This document shows positions 44,585 to 54,249 of a stretch of 64,000 nt of DNA, piece after piece. The position numbers were made by a program, and so were the translations under genes. The notes under the pieces are model-generated. The model saw nothing but the letters and a program-made list of their open reading frames with translations. It was not told where the DNA came from and made no database searches. Position 1 is the first letter of the stretch, and the number at the start of each line of letters is the position of its first letter. The stretch covers positions 42,232 to 106,231 of the forward strand of contig CAZKHG010000007.1 of the NCBI GenBank assembly GCA_964552655.1, read 5' to 3'. Source of the DNA: CAZKHG01 sp964552655. Lineage in GTDB: Bacteria > Bacteroidota > Bacteroidia > Bacteroidales > Tenuifilaceae.

Positions 44585-45349
44585 ATGAAATTGGCAAAAC
44601 GCATAGTAATCCCAATACTCATTATTTTAGCAACCTATTCGTGCTATCACAAGGAGCTGCAATATTCTTTTACCCCTTCGAAAGGGGGTGTAAGTGTTGG
44701 AAACACTTTGATTTACCTGGCTGAAGCTAAAGAATTTCAAACCCCAAAAGGAATAAGTCGTTTCCCCGATGGAGGCCAGTCCCGGGTTAACAAAGAAATG
44801 TTTGGCCTGTTCAAAACCGATACTTCAACTAGCACTACAGTTCTTATTGCCCGGCTGGACAACGTTTCAGGGTGGCCTTCAAGGTACTCAACAAGGTTGG
44901 AGAAAAATCTGGATTATGTTGCAGTTGGAATTATCAATGTAACCATGAAAGATTCTGTTAATGGGATCTATCTGTACAACATCAAAAAAGGGGAACTACA
45001 AAAATATTCAAACCTGGGGGCTTTGCCCACCCTTTCAGCAGATGGGTATAAAATGGCATACTGCAATGAAAACAAGCTGATTATTGAAGATATTAAGTTC
45101 AAAACCCTGCTGGTTTCCTACCTGCTTAATGCAAAGCCGGCTTTTCTCAGCTGGAAAAACGATTCCGAGATACTGATCTTTTATTCTGCTCCGTTCTCTG
45201 TTGAGCTATTGAACATCAATACCGGGAAAATCATCAAAACTGATTTGAAATATCAACCCAATTATAGCCAGGAGTTTAATGCTACACAAATCAACAACAT
45301 CGTCAGGATTCAGGATAACTCCATCAGGGAGCTACTTTCAAACCATTGA
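44585..45349 (+). CDS. Hypothetical lipoprotein, beta-propeller-like
   Basis: 254 residues. The N-terminus is a signal peptide ending in ATYSCYHKE; the Cys is a plausible but imperfect lipobox. The body has alternating short beta segments (GIYLYNIKKGELQKY, MAYCNENKLIIEDIK, SVELLNINTGKIIKT) like those in TolB/WD40-type propellers. No family can be named with confidence. It is divergent from gatE across a 232-nt AT-rich gap in which I see nothing else. Confidence 0.7.
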   Translation: MKLAKRIVIPILIILATYSCYHKELQYSFTPSKGGVSVGNTLIYLAEAKEFQTPKGISRFPDGGQSRVNKEMFGLFKTDTSTSTTVLIARLDNVSGWPSRYSTRLEKNLDYVAVGIINVTMKDSVNGIYLYNIKKGELQKYSNLGALPTLSADGYKMAYCNENKLIIEDIKFKTLLVSYLLNAKPAFLSWKNDSEILIFYSAPFSVELLNINTGKIIKTDLKYQPNYSQEFNATQINNIVRIQDNSIRELLSNH

Positions 45350-45509
45350 ACAAATTTTACTTTCCGGTGCCTGTTTGGCATAGATCATGCTCAAAAGAAA
45401 AGGCATAAAAAATCAATTTAATAATTTTTAAACTCTTCGTTTTCGAAGAAAAACATGTAAATCAGGAGAAAATGACATACCATCAATTCCCCGCATGATC
45501 CAACCAGCT

Positions 45510-45541
45510 TTTAGCAATATCTAAAATTGAATTATATTTGC
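45510..45541 (+). promoter_or_regulatory. Candidate promoter for the porin gene
   Basis: TTTA at 45510-45513, 19 nt, then TATATTTGC at 45533-45541, an exact TAnnTTTGC. The start codon is only 7 nt later, so the message would be leaderless or nearly so. Confidence 0.55.
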
Positions 45542-45548
45542 ACTGTTT

Positions 45549-47612
45549 ATGAAAAAAAACTATTCATACCACTTTCTGTATATTTTCATTTTATCGTTGC
45601 TTTTAAATCAGCCCATTAAAGCAGACATCCATTCGTTATATTCGGATTTTTTGCCTCAGGATACCATTAAAAAACTAACTACAGTCAGGAAAATCGCCAT
45701 TGAAAAAAAGGATACGTCCAAAGTCAGCAAAACAGATGATACTGGTAAAAATATCCTGGATATTCTTGATGGGTTGAATAAGAACAAGAGGGTGATTTCC
45801 TGGAAATTAAACCCAACCACGTACAACCTTGAACTCGATGAAGGGGTTGATACCCTGCTGTTTTTCCCCCATTTTGAGATTCCGCTTCACAAAAAACTTG
45901 AAACGACCACCTATTTGGGGAATATTGGCTCGCCTATTAAAAGCGATCATTTTTTTAGTCAACACCCCGATTACCCATTCCTTTTTTCCAGGTATTACCT
46001 GGATTATACATCAGGTGTTCTTAGCCACAAACAGTACAATGTAAAAAGGCCACTTTCCACTCTTGGGTATTCTATGGGCGGAAAACGCAGCCAGCTTGAG
46101 CAGACATTAAGGGTTTTCCATACCCAGAATGTGAACAAATACCTCAACGTTGGGTTAAACTATGATAACTTTGGCACAAAAGGAACTTATAAATACCAGC
46201 AAACCCGCGATAATTTCTTCAACGCATTCAGCAGCTATTATAAAAACAACCTCTCCTTCCAGGGTAATTTTGCATACTATCGCATTAGGAATAAGGAGAA
46301 TGGCGGGTTAACATCAGATTATTTTATTCAGGACACTATCATCGAAACAGAACTGGTTCCGTTTAAGCTTAAAGCTGCTGAGAGCGAAGTGATTCAAAGG
46401 AGTATTTCAGCCTTAATAGGATATGATCTGTTGACCCGAACAACCCAGGAGAAAGATCAAAAAGGGGAGGTTGTTGCCGCTAAAAAGCCTGTGTTTAGCC
46501 TAAAGGCTTTGGTTGATATTAACAGACATTCAAGAACATATACGGATGGCTATAAGAATGACACTTCGCATTACTCCTTTTATAAAAATTTTTATATCAG
46601 CAAAACGAGCACAAATGACTCTGTAATGTTACTCACCTACGAAAGTATGATTATGGGTGAGCTTTCCCAGCTGGCAAAATTCCCCGGGTTGCCCGGGCTG
46701 CGATTTTGGTTATCTGATATCAGGGGTAAGTACTACTACTTTAAACCAACGGACTTTATTTTAAACCGCGAGGATGATAAGATTTACTCCAACCATTTTG
46801 GTGTGGCCACTTTTAGCTATTCTCCTTACTTATCCTACAACGGTTCATTAAGGCTTTACTTAAACGGGTACAGAGCCGGTGATAAAGAGTTGTTTGGCAA
46901 CCTGTTGATATCCCCGTGGAAATCGCTTGACCTCCCTTACGTAAAAGGAACAATTGAAATAACTGAGCGGGAACCGGATATTTTTACCAAGAGCTACTTT
47001 TCCAATCACTTCAAATGGGTTAACTCATTTAACAAGCAGAAAAGGTTTATGCTGGGTGGCTCCATTGGCGCCGAAAAGTGGCGTTTCGAAGCCGGGTATA
47101 ACCTTATTCACATAAACGATTTTATTTATTTTGATACACTTGCACTCCCTGAACAGGTAGCAAGGATCACCATTACTTCTGCCTACATTCAGAAAGATCT
47201 GAAACTGGGCGGTTTGCATTTCACTAACCGGGTTGTATGGCAGGCAAATACCAATCCTGATGTACTCAGCTTGCCAACATTCTCGATTTTCAGCTCCCTG
47301 TTTTTTGAGCACGAGCTGGTAAAAAACGTTCTCAGAGGTCAAATTGGTTTTAACGTCTGGTATAGAACAAAATTTTATGCTGATAATTATTCCCCGGCAA
47401 CTGGTCAGTTTTATAATCAGCGGGAGAAGAAGATTGGAAACTACCCCTATACCGATGCTTTTATCAACCTTAAATGGAAACGCGCAATTCTATACTTTAA
47501 ATTCGATCATGTTAATCAGGGAGTTCCTAATAGTGAGTATTTTGCAGCGCTCCACTACCCATTCAACCGAAGAATATTTAAAATTGGCGTTTCGTGGATT
47601 TTTTACGATTAG
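45549..47612 (+). CDS. Putative beta-barrel porin (Porin_10-like)
   Basis: 687 residues with a signal peptide (HFLYIFILSLLLNQPIKA), a charged periplasmic stretch (about 35-75), then a long outer-membrane barrel with alternating short strands and many aromatic residues (GLNYDNFGTKGTYKYQQ, FQGNFAYYRIRN and the like). It ends in a C-terminal phenylalanine/tyrosine-rich strand (FKIGVSWIFYD). This matches the Bacteroidota putative porin family. The cargo is unknown. The start codon is fixed by the signal peptide, which places it 7 nt after the -7 box. Confidence 0.85.
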   Translation: MKKNYSYHFLYIFILSLLLNQPIKADIHSLYSDFLPQDTIKKLTTVRKIAIEKKDTSKVSKTDDTGKNILDILDGLNKNKRVISWKLNPTTYNLELDEGVDTLLFFPHFEIPLHKKLETTTYLGNIGSPIKSDHFFSQHPDYPFLFSRYYLDYTSGVLSHKQYNVKRPLSTLGYSMGGKRSQLEQTLRVFHTQNVNKYLNVGLNYDNFGTKGTYKYQQTRDNFFNAFSSYYKNNLSFQGNFAYYRIRNKENGGLTSDYFIQDTIIETELVPFKLKAAESEVIQRSISALIGYDLLTRTTQEKDQKGEVVAAKKPVFSLKALVDINRHSRTYTDGYKNDTSHYSFYKNFYISKTSTNDSVMLLTYESMIMGELSQLAKFPGLPGLRFWLSDIRGKYYYFKPTDFILNREDDKIYSNHFGVATFSYSPYLSYNGSLRLYLNGYRAGDKELFGNLLISPWKSLDLPYVKGTIEITEREPDIFTKSYFSNHFKWVNSFNKQKRFMLGGSIGAEKWRFEAGYNLIHINDFIYFDTLALPEQVARITITSAYIQKDLKLGGLHFTNRVVWQANTNPDVLSLPTFSIFSSLFFEHELVKNVLRGQIGFNVWYRTKFYADNYSPATGQFYNQREKKIGNYPYTDAFINLKWKRAILYFKFDHVNQGVPNSEYFAALHYPFNRRIFKIGVSWIFYD

Positions 47613-47686
47613 TGGTCAAACTTTAGAATTATTCTAAACAATTATTGCCTAATTTCGTTCCTCTTTTATAAACAAGTAATTTTTTA

Positions 47687-49102
47687 ATGCAAAAATCAAT
47701 TAAAAACAAAGCCAAGTTTGCCATTTATTCCTTCCTGTTAATTCTTTTTTCCTGCATTTCCAAAGACACCCCTTTACTCCTTTTTGAGGATGGAACCCGC
47801 GACCTGGCAGAAATACTTACCGAGGGTAAAATAGTTGCAGTAACCGATTATAACTCCACCAACTACTTCATTTACAAAGGCGAGCCAATGGGTTACCAGT
47901 TTGAGATGCTTTACGCGTTTGCCGCATACCTTGGGGTTAAATTGGAACTGGTTGCCGAGAATGATATTGACAAATCATTCCAGATGCTTAAAAACAATGA
48001 GGTTGATCTGATAACAAGCAACCTGACGGTAACCTCCAAACGAAAAAAAAGCATCAGCTTTACTGAACCTTATGGCCAAACCCGGCAGGTATTGGTACAA
48101 AGAAAGGTGACTGAGGAGGAGAGCTTTAAAGGTAAAAAGCTGATCCGCAACCCGCTCGATTTAGATAAAAAAGTTGTTTACGTGCAGAAAAACTCATCAT
48201 TTGCCGATCGTTTAAGAAATTTATCGGATGAGATTGGGGGCACCATCAGCATTGTTGAAATGGAAAAATATGAAGCGGAGCAGCTGGTTGAACTTGTTGC
48301 CAACGGGGATATTGAATATACAGTGTGCGACGAGAATGTTGCCAGGGTTCAGGCTACATTCCATACCAACCTTGATGTGGAAACCCCGGTGGGATTTCCT
48401 CAGAATCTCGCATGGGCAGTGAGGAATGAATCAACCGATCTTCAAAAGAAATTAAATGAATGGCTGGGTAATTTTACTAAAACAGCTGAATACCGGATGC
48501 TGAAAAATAAATACTACGACAACCCCACCCTGGCCAGGATGATGAAAAGTGATTACTTTTATGTTCATGGCGGCAATATCTCCCAGTACGATGAGCAGAT
48601 CAAGTTAATCAGCTCACAGCTAAACTGGGACTGGAGATTGTTGGCTTCATTAATTTACCAGGAGTCGCGGTTCAAACACAACCAGGAATCATCCAGCGGT
48701 GCTTACGGGTTAATGCAATTCATGCCAAGCACTGCAAAACAATATGGTATTGATCATAAGGCTAGCCCCACCACCCAACTCGAAACCGGGGTTAAGTACC
48801 TGATATGGCTTGATGAGAAAATGAAGGACAATAAAATTCCGGATAATGAGAGGGTTAAATTCATACTGGCTGCCTATAATGCCGGAATTGGCCACGTTCT
48901 TGATGCCCGGAACCTTGCAAAAAAATATGGAAAAAACCCCAACGTGTGGGATAATAACGTTGACTTCTTTATTCAGAATAAATCGGAGTTCTATACCGAC
49001 TCTATAGTTCGGTTTGGATCTCTTAGAGGAAAAGAAACCTATCGTTACGTTAACGAAATCCTTGATCGCTACGAGCATTACAAAAACCTGATTAAAGAAT
49101 AG
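47687..49102 (+). CDS. MltF-like lytic transglycosylase with substrate-binding domain
   Basis: 471 residues. A lipobox-like LFSC (about 24) implies a lipoprotein. The first half is a solute-binding domain (about 45-265; LTSNLTVTSKRKKSISFTEPY), and the second half is an SLT transglycosylase domain (about 300-440) with the catalytic Glu in YQESRFKHNQ and GAYGLMQFMPSTAKQYG. The same pairing occurs in E. coli MltF, which cleaves peptidoglycan with formation of anhydro-muramic ends. It is encoded 74 nt after the porin gene. Confidence 0.92.
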   Translation: MQKSIKNKAKFAIYSFLLILFSCISKDTPLLLFEDGTRDLAEILTEGKIVAVTDYNSTNYFIYKGEPMGYQFEMLYAFAAYLGVKLELVAENDIDKSFQMLKNNEVDLITSNLTVTSKRKKSISFTEPYGQTRQVLVQRKVTEEESFKGKKLIRNPLDLDKKVVYVQKNSSFADRLRNLSDEIGGTISIVEMEKYEAEQLVELVANGDIEYTVCDENVARVQATFHTNLDVETPVGFPQNLAWAVRNESTDLQKKLNEWLGNFTKTAEYRMLKNKYYDNPTLARMMKSDYFYVHGGNISQYDEQIKLISSQLNWDWRLLASLIYQESRFKHNQESSSGAYGLMQFMPSTAKQYGIDHKASPTTQLETGVKYLIWLDEKMKDNKIPDNERVKFILAAYNAGIGHVLDARNLAKKYGKNPNVWDNNVDFFIQNKSEFYTDSIVRFGSLRGKETYRYVNEILDRYEHYKNLIKE

Positions 49103-49125
49103 CTACCCGGGCTGTCGAATAATGT

Positions 49126-49758
49126 TTATCTGCAGCTGAAAAGTTCGATGAACTCTGAGATAATCATAGCTGTTGCTCCCCAAACATGCTCACCTCCTAC
49201 ATCAAAATAAGGCGCAACTATCTTATATCTTGGAGTTTGAATCGTTTCAACGGATCGGTTTCTGGGATCCTTCAGATGGCAAACGGGAACCTCAATTGTA
49301 TAATCAACTTCCTTTTTATTAATATTCAGGTTCGGTCTGCTGTCTAGGTATCCAATAACCGGGTGCACTAGCATATTACTAACCGGGATGTATAAAGGTG
49401 TAATCGCTCCAAGAATACTAACATCTTTCTGGGATATTCCAATTTCTTCCTCTGTTTCCCTAAGTGCAGTTTGGATTAATGAAGAGTCCGAATCCTCAGT
49501 TTTTCCTCCGGGAAAAGCCACCTGGCCACTATGGATGCCATTGTACAATACTCGTTTGATTAAAAGGGTGGATATTCCATAATTGCTACTATATAACGTA
49601 ATGAGTACGGCGCTATTCCTATGCTGGCTATCAACACCGTTAAGCCTGATCAATTCACCCCTGTGGCTTGGAGCCATTTTGCTTTGTGCGGTAAAGCCCG
49701 GTAATGGTTTTAATAAACTTTGTCTTATCTGATGGATAATTTCCAAATCCTGAATCAT
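49126..49758 (-). CDS. Nudix hydrolase, CoA-pyrophosphatase type
   Basis: 210 residues. The Nudix box reads PGGKTEDSDSSLIQTALRETEEEIGI, with the RExxEExG core. The preceding HSGQVAFPGG and LLIKRVLYNG are the UPF0035 motif of CoA pyrophosphatases (NudL), which split CoA into 4'-phosphopantetheine and adenosine diphosphate. It converges with the MltF-like gene at a 23-nt gap. Confidence 0.9.
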   Translation of the reverse strand: MIQDLEIIHQIRQSLLKPLPGFTAQSKMAPSHRGELIRLNGVDSQHRNSAVLITLYSSNYGISTLLIKRVLYNGIHSGQVAFPGGKTEDSDSSLIQTALRETEEEIGISQKDVSILGAITPLYIPVSNMLVHPVIGYLDSRPNLNINKKEVDYTIEVPVCHLKDPRNRSVETIQTPRYKIVAPYFDVGGEHVWGATAMIISEFIELFSCR

Positions 49759-49884
49759 AGATTTTTTATTGGATTACAAGAATAAAACAAATATTTTTGA
49801 ATTCAGCTTTAAAAAATGTGTACATAAAATTAGAGCATTTTTTAATTCTAATTAGCTAAAACTAGTTGTCAAAATTTACACACC

Positions 49885-50820
49885 ATGAATAAGATCTTTA
49901 CAATGAATATTTTACTATCCATTGCTGCTGTAAGTTATGGATTTAACATTGATACAATTCCTAAAATAAAACCTAAGCTCTACCCAAGCTGGGCTGTTCT
50001 TACACCAGGTGGAACAAGTTTTCACGATGGAAAATTTTTAAAAGGGTCATTACTGGCTGCAACTGAAATCGGTGCCATAGGATTAGGTGTTAAATATAGC
50101 GACAACCTTAAATCAAACAGTTCCACCCCTTACCATAATTACCCAATTTTGCTGGGAATGCAGATATACACATATGATAAATGCGATGTTTTCCGCAATT
50201 TCATGGAGTTTAACAAGTTTTACAGGCCAGAACTAAAATACGATGACATTGAAACCAACAAGCTCCTCATCCAGCCATTTAAACCCAAAAATATTTTTAC
50301 TCCGATTACCGGGGGCTTTGTACTTGCCGCGCTAATCGAGCTTTACATTGAAGGGAGAAATGCTAATCATAGCTTTAAAGAGGTAAACCGTATGTACCTG
50401 CTTACGCATTATGCAAACCGAAACCAGGCACTGGCTGTATTGGGCGGAGTTTCATTGGCAACCAGCATGGGTGCCGGAATTACAGAAGAATACATAATGA
50501 GAAATTGCCTTATGCCTTTATGGGATTATAAGTATGGTCAAAGAAAGGGATTATGGTATTCAAGTATTTTCTTTGGGGCTATGCATTTACCAAATGTACT
50601 TTTTGCTGAAAAGCCAAATTACAAAATGGCATTGCTCCAGGTGGCAGAAGCAACCGTTGCCGGGTACTTTCTTGGTAAAGATGTTCAAAACCGAGGGTAT
50701 AAAATCGGGCCTGCTGTGGCAGCCCATACCTGGTATGATTTTACCTTGATGCTTGGCTCGTTTCTGGTAAATCCGGATGATAACGTTTTTGGGGTTAACG
50801 TTACTTTTAAAATAAAATAA
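49885..50820 (+). CDS. CPBP-family intramembrane metalloprotease-like protein
   Basis: 311 residues with several hydrophobic stretches. The Rce1/CPBP motifs are present in order: GITEEYIMRN (EExxxR), FFGAMH (FxxxH) and HTWYD (HxxxD). Such proteases act in the membrane on prenylated proteins or peptides. The first 150 residues (YPSWAVLTPGGTSFHDGKFLKGS...) are not part of CPBP and resemble Bacteroidota DUF5683-type segments. The next gene begins 8 nt later. Confidence 0.83.
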   Translation: MNKIFTMNILLSIAAVSYGFNIDTIPKIKPKLYPSWAVLTPGGTSFHDGKFLKGSLLAATEIGAIGLGVKYSDNLKSNSSTPYHNYPILLGMQIYTYDKCDVFRNFMEFNKFYRPELKYDDIETNKLLIQPFKPKNIFTPITGGFVLAALIELYIEGRNANHSFKEVNRMYLLTHYANRNQALAVLGGVSLATSMGAGITEEYIMRNCLMPLWDYKYGQRKGLWYSSIFFGAMHLPNVLFAEKPNYKMALLQVAEATVAGYFLGKDVQNRGYKIGPAVAAHTWYDFTLMLGSFLVNPDDNVFGVNVTFKIK

Positions 50821-50828
50821 TAAAACCC

Positions 50829-51713
50829 ATGAATACACACAAGTATTTCATAGTTGATGTTTTTGCAGAAAAAAGGTATGCAGGGAATCAGCTTGCAGTA
50901 ATTCTTAATGCCGCTGATCTCAGTGGTGAACAGATGCAGTCTGTTGCTAGGGAGATGAATTTCTCAGAAACAGCATTTGTCCTGTACGATCACCCCCGAG
51001 CACAGGGCTGGGATGTAAGAATTTTTACCCCGGCCGCTGAAGTTCCTTTCGCAGGCCATCCAACGTTAGGCACTTCTTATATTATTGCCAATGAGGTAAT
51101 AGGGCAACCTATAGTAACCCTTACGCTAAATTTAAAGGTTGGCCCCATCCCCGTTGAATTCACCGGCAAGGGACAGAACCAGTTGATATGGATGAAGCAA
51201 ATGCAGCCAGCATTTGGTAAAATTTTCAGAAAAAATAAAGTGGCTAAAGTTCTATCAATAGATTCATCAGATATTGATGACCGGTTTCCCATTGTAGAAA
51301 GCACAACCGGGTTGCCTTTTATTATCGTACCACTTAAATCGCTTAATGCGGTGAAAAAATGCCAGGTTATTCACCATCTGCATGTTGATCTGGTAAAAGA
51401 TTCCGAAGCCAAGGATTTCATGGTATTTTGCCCCGAAACTTACTCTGACTCAAACTCGATTCATGCAAGGGTATTTGTTGATTTTCTTGGCATACCCGAA
51501 GACCCTGCCACAGGGAGCGCTAATGGTTGTTTGGCTGCTTACCTGCTTAATTATGGTTACTTTGGTACAGACCAATTGAATATCAAAGTTGAACAGGGGT
51601 ATGAAATGAACCGACCTTCAATACTTCACTTACAAGCATCATTAAAAAACAGTACATACGATATCAGGGTTGGTGGTAAAGTTATAATGGTGGCAAAGGG
51701 GGAACTGGTATAG
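50829..51713 (+). CDS. PhzF-family isomerase
   Basis: 294 residues. YFIVDVFAEKRYAGNQLAVIL and NFSETAFVL (catalytic Glu), plus FTPAAEVPFAGHPTLGTSYI and DPATGSANGCLAAYL, are the PhzF/DapF-like motifs. Members catalyse isomerisation at a carbon next to a carboxylate; many outside phenazine clusters are of unknown substrate, and nothing phenazine-like is nearby. It starts 8 nt after the CPBP gene, and its stop is 1 nt from the convergent kinase gene. Confidence 0.93.
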   Translation: MNTHKYFIVDVFAEKRYAGNQLAVILNAADLSGEQMQSVAREMNFSETAFVLYDHPRAQGWDVRIFTPAAEVPFAGHPTLGTSYIIANEVIGQPIVTLTLNLKVGPIPVEFTGKGQNQLIWMKQMQPAFGKIFRKNKVAKVLSIDSSDIDDRFPIVESTTGLPFIIVPLKSLNAVKKCQVIHHLHVDLVKDSEAKDFMVFCPETYSDSNSIHARVFVDFLGIPEDPATGSANGCLAAYLLNYGYFGTDQLNIKVEQGYEMNRPSILHLQASLKNSTYDIRVGGKVIMVAKGELV

Positions 51714-51714
51714 G

Positions 51715-54249
51715 TTAGCCAAAATATTTTTTGATCAGGGAGATGAGCAAATCGATGTCAATAGGCTTGGCTATGTAATCATCGCATCCGTAGAGTTTGC
51801 TTTTTTCTTTTTCCCCCTGCATTGCGTATGCTGTTTGAGCAATAATTGGCAAATCGGGTCGTTGGGATTTTATCTCTCTTGCCAGGTCATATCCATCACC
51901 ATCGGGTAACCTGATATCTAATAGCACTAAATTTATATCCTGATTCCTCTCAATATGCTCCCTGGCCTCTTTAATACTGGAAGCAATAAATAGTTCAACC
52001 CTTGTTCTTTCAAAAACCTTTTTTAGAAAAAACTGGATATCAACCATATCTTCAACAACCAGTATTTTTTTATCAGACCAATCTTCAGGCGACGAGGAAT
52101 CCATGTTGAACTCTTTTATTCTAACATTTCCCTTGGTTTCAGATAAACATGATTTCAAGGGAAGTGTAAAGTAAAATGTTGATCCCTTTTTAATCTCGCT
52201 TTCAACCCAGATGCTACCACCTAGCAAATCCACCAATCCTTTTGAAATGGCTAAACCCAAACCCGATCCGCCATACATTCTGGAGTAAGAATCATCGGCT
52301 TGCCGGAATCGTTCAAATATCATCTGATGCATCTCCGGGGTAAGTCCAATGCCTGTATCCTCCACAAAAAACTGAATCCGGGGGTTTAAATCATCAATTA
52401 CAACGGTATATCCAAATTTCACAAAACCCTCTGGGGTAAATTTTATTGCGTTGCTGATCAGGTTGGTTAATATCTGCTTGATCCTCAAATCATCAGAATT
52501 GATGATGAATGGTGAGGGGTTTGAGAGTATTGGGGGATGAATTCTTGTTTTAACAATTTCCTTGATTTTCAGCTGGGAGCTGAAAAGTATGAAAAGTTCG
52601 GATAGAAGATTATTCAAATCGAACTCGCGGGGGCTAAGCTTCAGCTGATTGGCATGAATCTTCGATATATCAATAATATCTTCAATAACTCCCATTAAGG
52701 TTATACCGCTATTGGTAATTAAATCAACGTACTGCTTCCCATTTTCACCAAGCGACTCTTCCTCCTTTAATAATCGGACAAAACCAAGTATAGCATTCAT
52801 GGGTGAGCGAATTTCATGGCTCATATTTGCAAGGAATGCAGTCTTAAGCCTATCCGACTCTTCGGCCTTAAGCTTGGAGGCCAATAGCTCAGCCTCAGCT
52901 TTTTTTCGATCTGTGATATCTGTTGCAACGCCTACAAAACCTATTGCTTCACCTTTTTCTCCCCTGATGATTGCTGTGGATAATGATATTGGGAATTCCG
53001 ATCCATCCTTCCTAACATTCATGAGTTCACCAGCCCAGCCACTGTCAAGCGTCTTATTAAAAATTTCATCGGATAAAACTTTTGTAACAGAATGGTGTCT
53101 GATAATGGAAACTGGTTTCCCGATAATCTCGTCTTCGGTAAAACCGTAAGTTTTAAGGAAAGCAGGGTTTACGTAAATAAAATTATTATTAAGGTCGGTA
53201 ATTGATATACACTCCATCACATTCATAATGGTTTGGGCAAGCATGGTAATTTTTTCTTCGCTCTTTTTCCTGTCGGTGATATTTCTGGCAAGTGTTAAAA
53301 CCTCTTTAGTTCCGGCTGGTACAATACGGGCCTCAAAGAAATTTAGCTCCCCGTTTAAAATCAACGTATATTCGAGTGTTTGCAACTGCCCTGTGGCCAA
53401 ACATTTATTTATATAAAACACGATCCGGTTGCAAAAATCCAGTGGGAAGAAGTCATATATTGACTTGCCAACCAGCTCATCCTTAGAATCAATCAGATCA
53501 TTCTGGTTGGATGATTTTATATCAAGGTAAACACCCTGGTTGTTAAATTTAAACAACAGATCAGGGATAGCGTTGAGCATTGCTCTTAAGTTCGATTCGC
53601 TCTCAATCAACGCCTCGTTGGCAACTTTCTGTTCGTTGATGTTCTCAATAACTCCATAGAAATAGTCCAATTTGCCTTCTGCATTCAGGTGGGTATTCCA
53701 GTCATCACGAACCCAGATAGCTTTCCCATCTTTTCTGAGAAGCTGATATTCATTAATTTTTGAATTCCCGGAAAGTTTAAGTGATTCAATTATTTTTTCT
53801 CTTTCAAGTGGGGAAATATAAAAATTGCGAACATTAGTTGTCATTAGCTCATCTACGGAGTTGTAACCCAGAATGGTAGCCAGTGCCGGATTTGCATAAA
53901 GCAACTGGCCATCCTCCGTGGTTCTGTAAATTCCTACCGGGATTTGCTCTGCCAGGGTTCTGAACTTGTCCTCGCTCTCCCTAAGTATAATTTCAGCCTT
54001 CTTTCGTTCAGAAATATCACGTATAAATACCATGGTGGTTATTTTACCACGATAAGTTGCCATGTTCACATTGAATTCTACCGGGACTAGCTTGCCATCA
54101 GCGCTTTGAATAATTGTTTCATATATGGATGGCACATTTTCCCCTGCAAGCCTTCTTCTATAGCGGTCTAAGATTTTTGGCGACTCCTCAGGTGGTAAAA
54201 ACCGATCAATGGGTTTCCCAGTAAATTCGTTATGCGTAACGCCAATCAT
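51715..54249 (-). CDS. Hybrid histidine kinase, C-terminal fragment (PAS-HisKA-HATPase-REC)
   Basis: 844 codons from the ATG at 54249. It opens in the middle of a PAS domain (MIGVTHNEFTGKPIDRFL), followed by three more PAS domains, HisKA (FLANMSHEIRSPMNAILGF), HATPase_c (NLISNAIKFT, DTGIGL, GSGLGLAI), and a C-terminal receiver with LLDIRLPDGDG and KPID. The missing half of the first PAS is encoded in the upstream fragment (54246-54794). A single nucleotide restored near 54250 would join both into about 1,027 residues. It is soluble, with no membrane segment. The start at 54249 is therefore probably not the native one. Confidence 0.9.
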   Translation of the reverse strand: MIGVTHNEFTGKPIDRFLPPEESPKILDRYRRRLAGENVPSIYETIIQSADGKLVPVEFNVNMATYRGKITTMVFIRDISERKKAEIILRESEDKFRTLAEQIPVGIYRTTEDGQLLYANPALATILGYNSVDELMTTNVRNFYISPLEREKIIESLKLSGNSKINEYQLLRKDGKAIWVRDDWNTHLNAEGKLDYFYGVIENINEQKVANEALIESESNLRAMLNAIPDLLFKFNNQGVYLDIKSSNQNDLIDSKDELVGKSIYDFFPLDFCNRIVFYINKCLATGQLQTLEYTLILNGELNFFEARIVPAGTKEVLTLARNITDRKKSEEKITMLAQTIMNVMECISITDLNNNFIYVNPAFLKTYGFTEDEIIGKPVSIIRHHSVTKVLSDEIFNKTLDSGWAGELMNVRKDGSEFPISLSTAIIRGEKGEAIGFVGVATDITDRKKAEAELLASKLKAEESDRLKTAFLANMSHEIRSPMNAILGFVRLLKEEESLGENGKQYVDLITNSGITLMGVIEDIIDISKIHANQLKLSPREFDLNNLLSELFILFSSQLKIKEIVKTRIHPPILSNPSPFIINSDDLRIKQILTNLISNAIKFTPEGFVKFGYTVVIDDLNPRIQFFVEDTGIGLTPEMHQMIFERFRQADDSYSRMYGGSGLGLAISKGLVDLLGGSIWVESEIKKGSTFYFTLPLKSCLSETKGNVRIKEFNMDSSSPEDWSDKKILVVEDMVDIQFFLKKVFERTRVELFIASSIKEAREHIERNQDINLVLLDIRLPDGDGYDLAREIKSQRPDLPIIAQTAYAMQGEKEKSKLYGCDDYIAKPIDIDLLISLIKKYFG

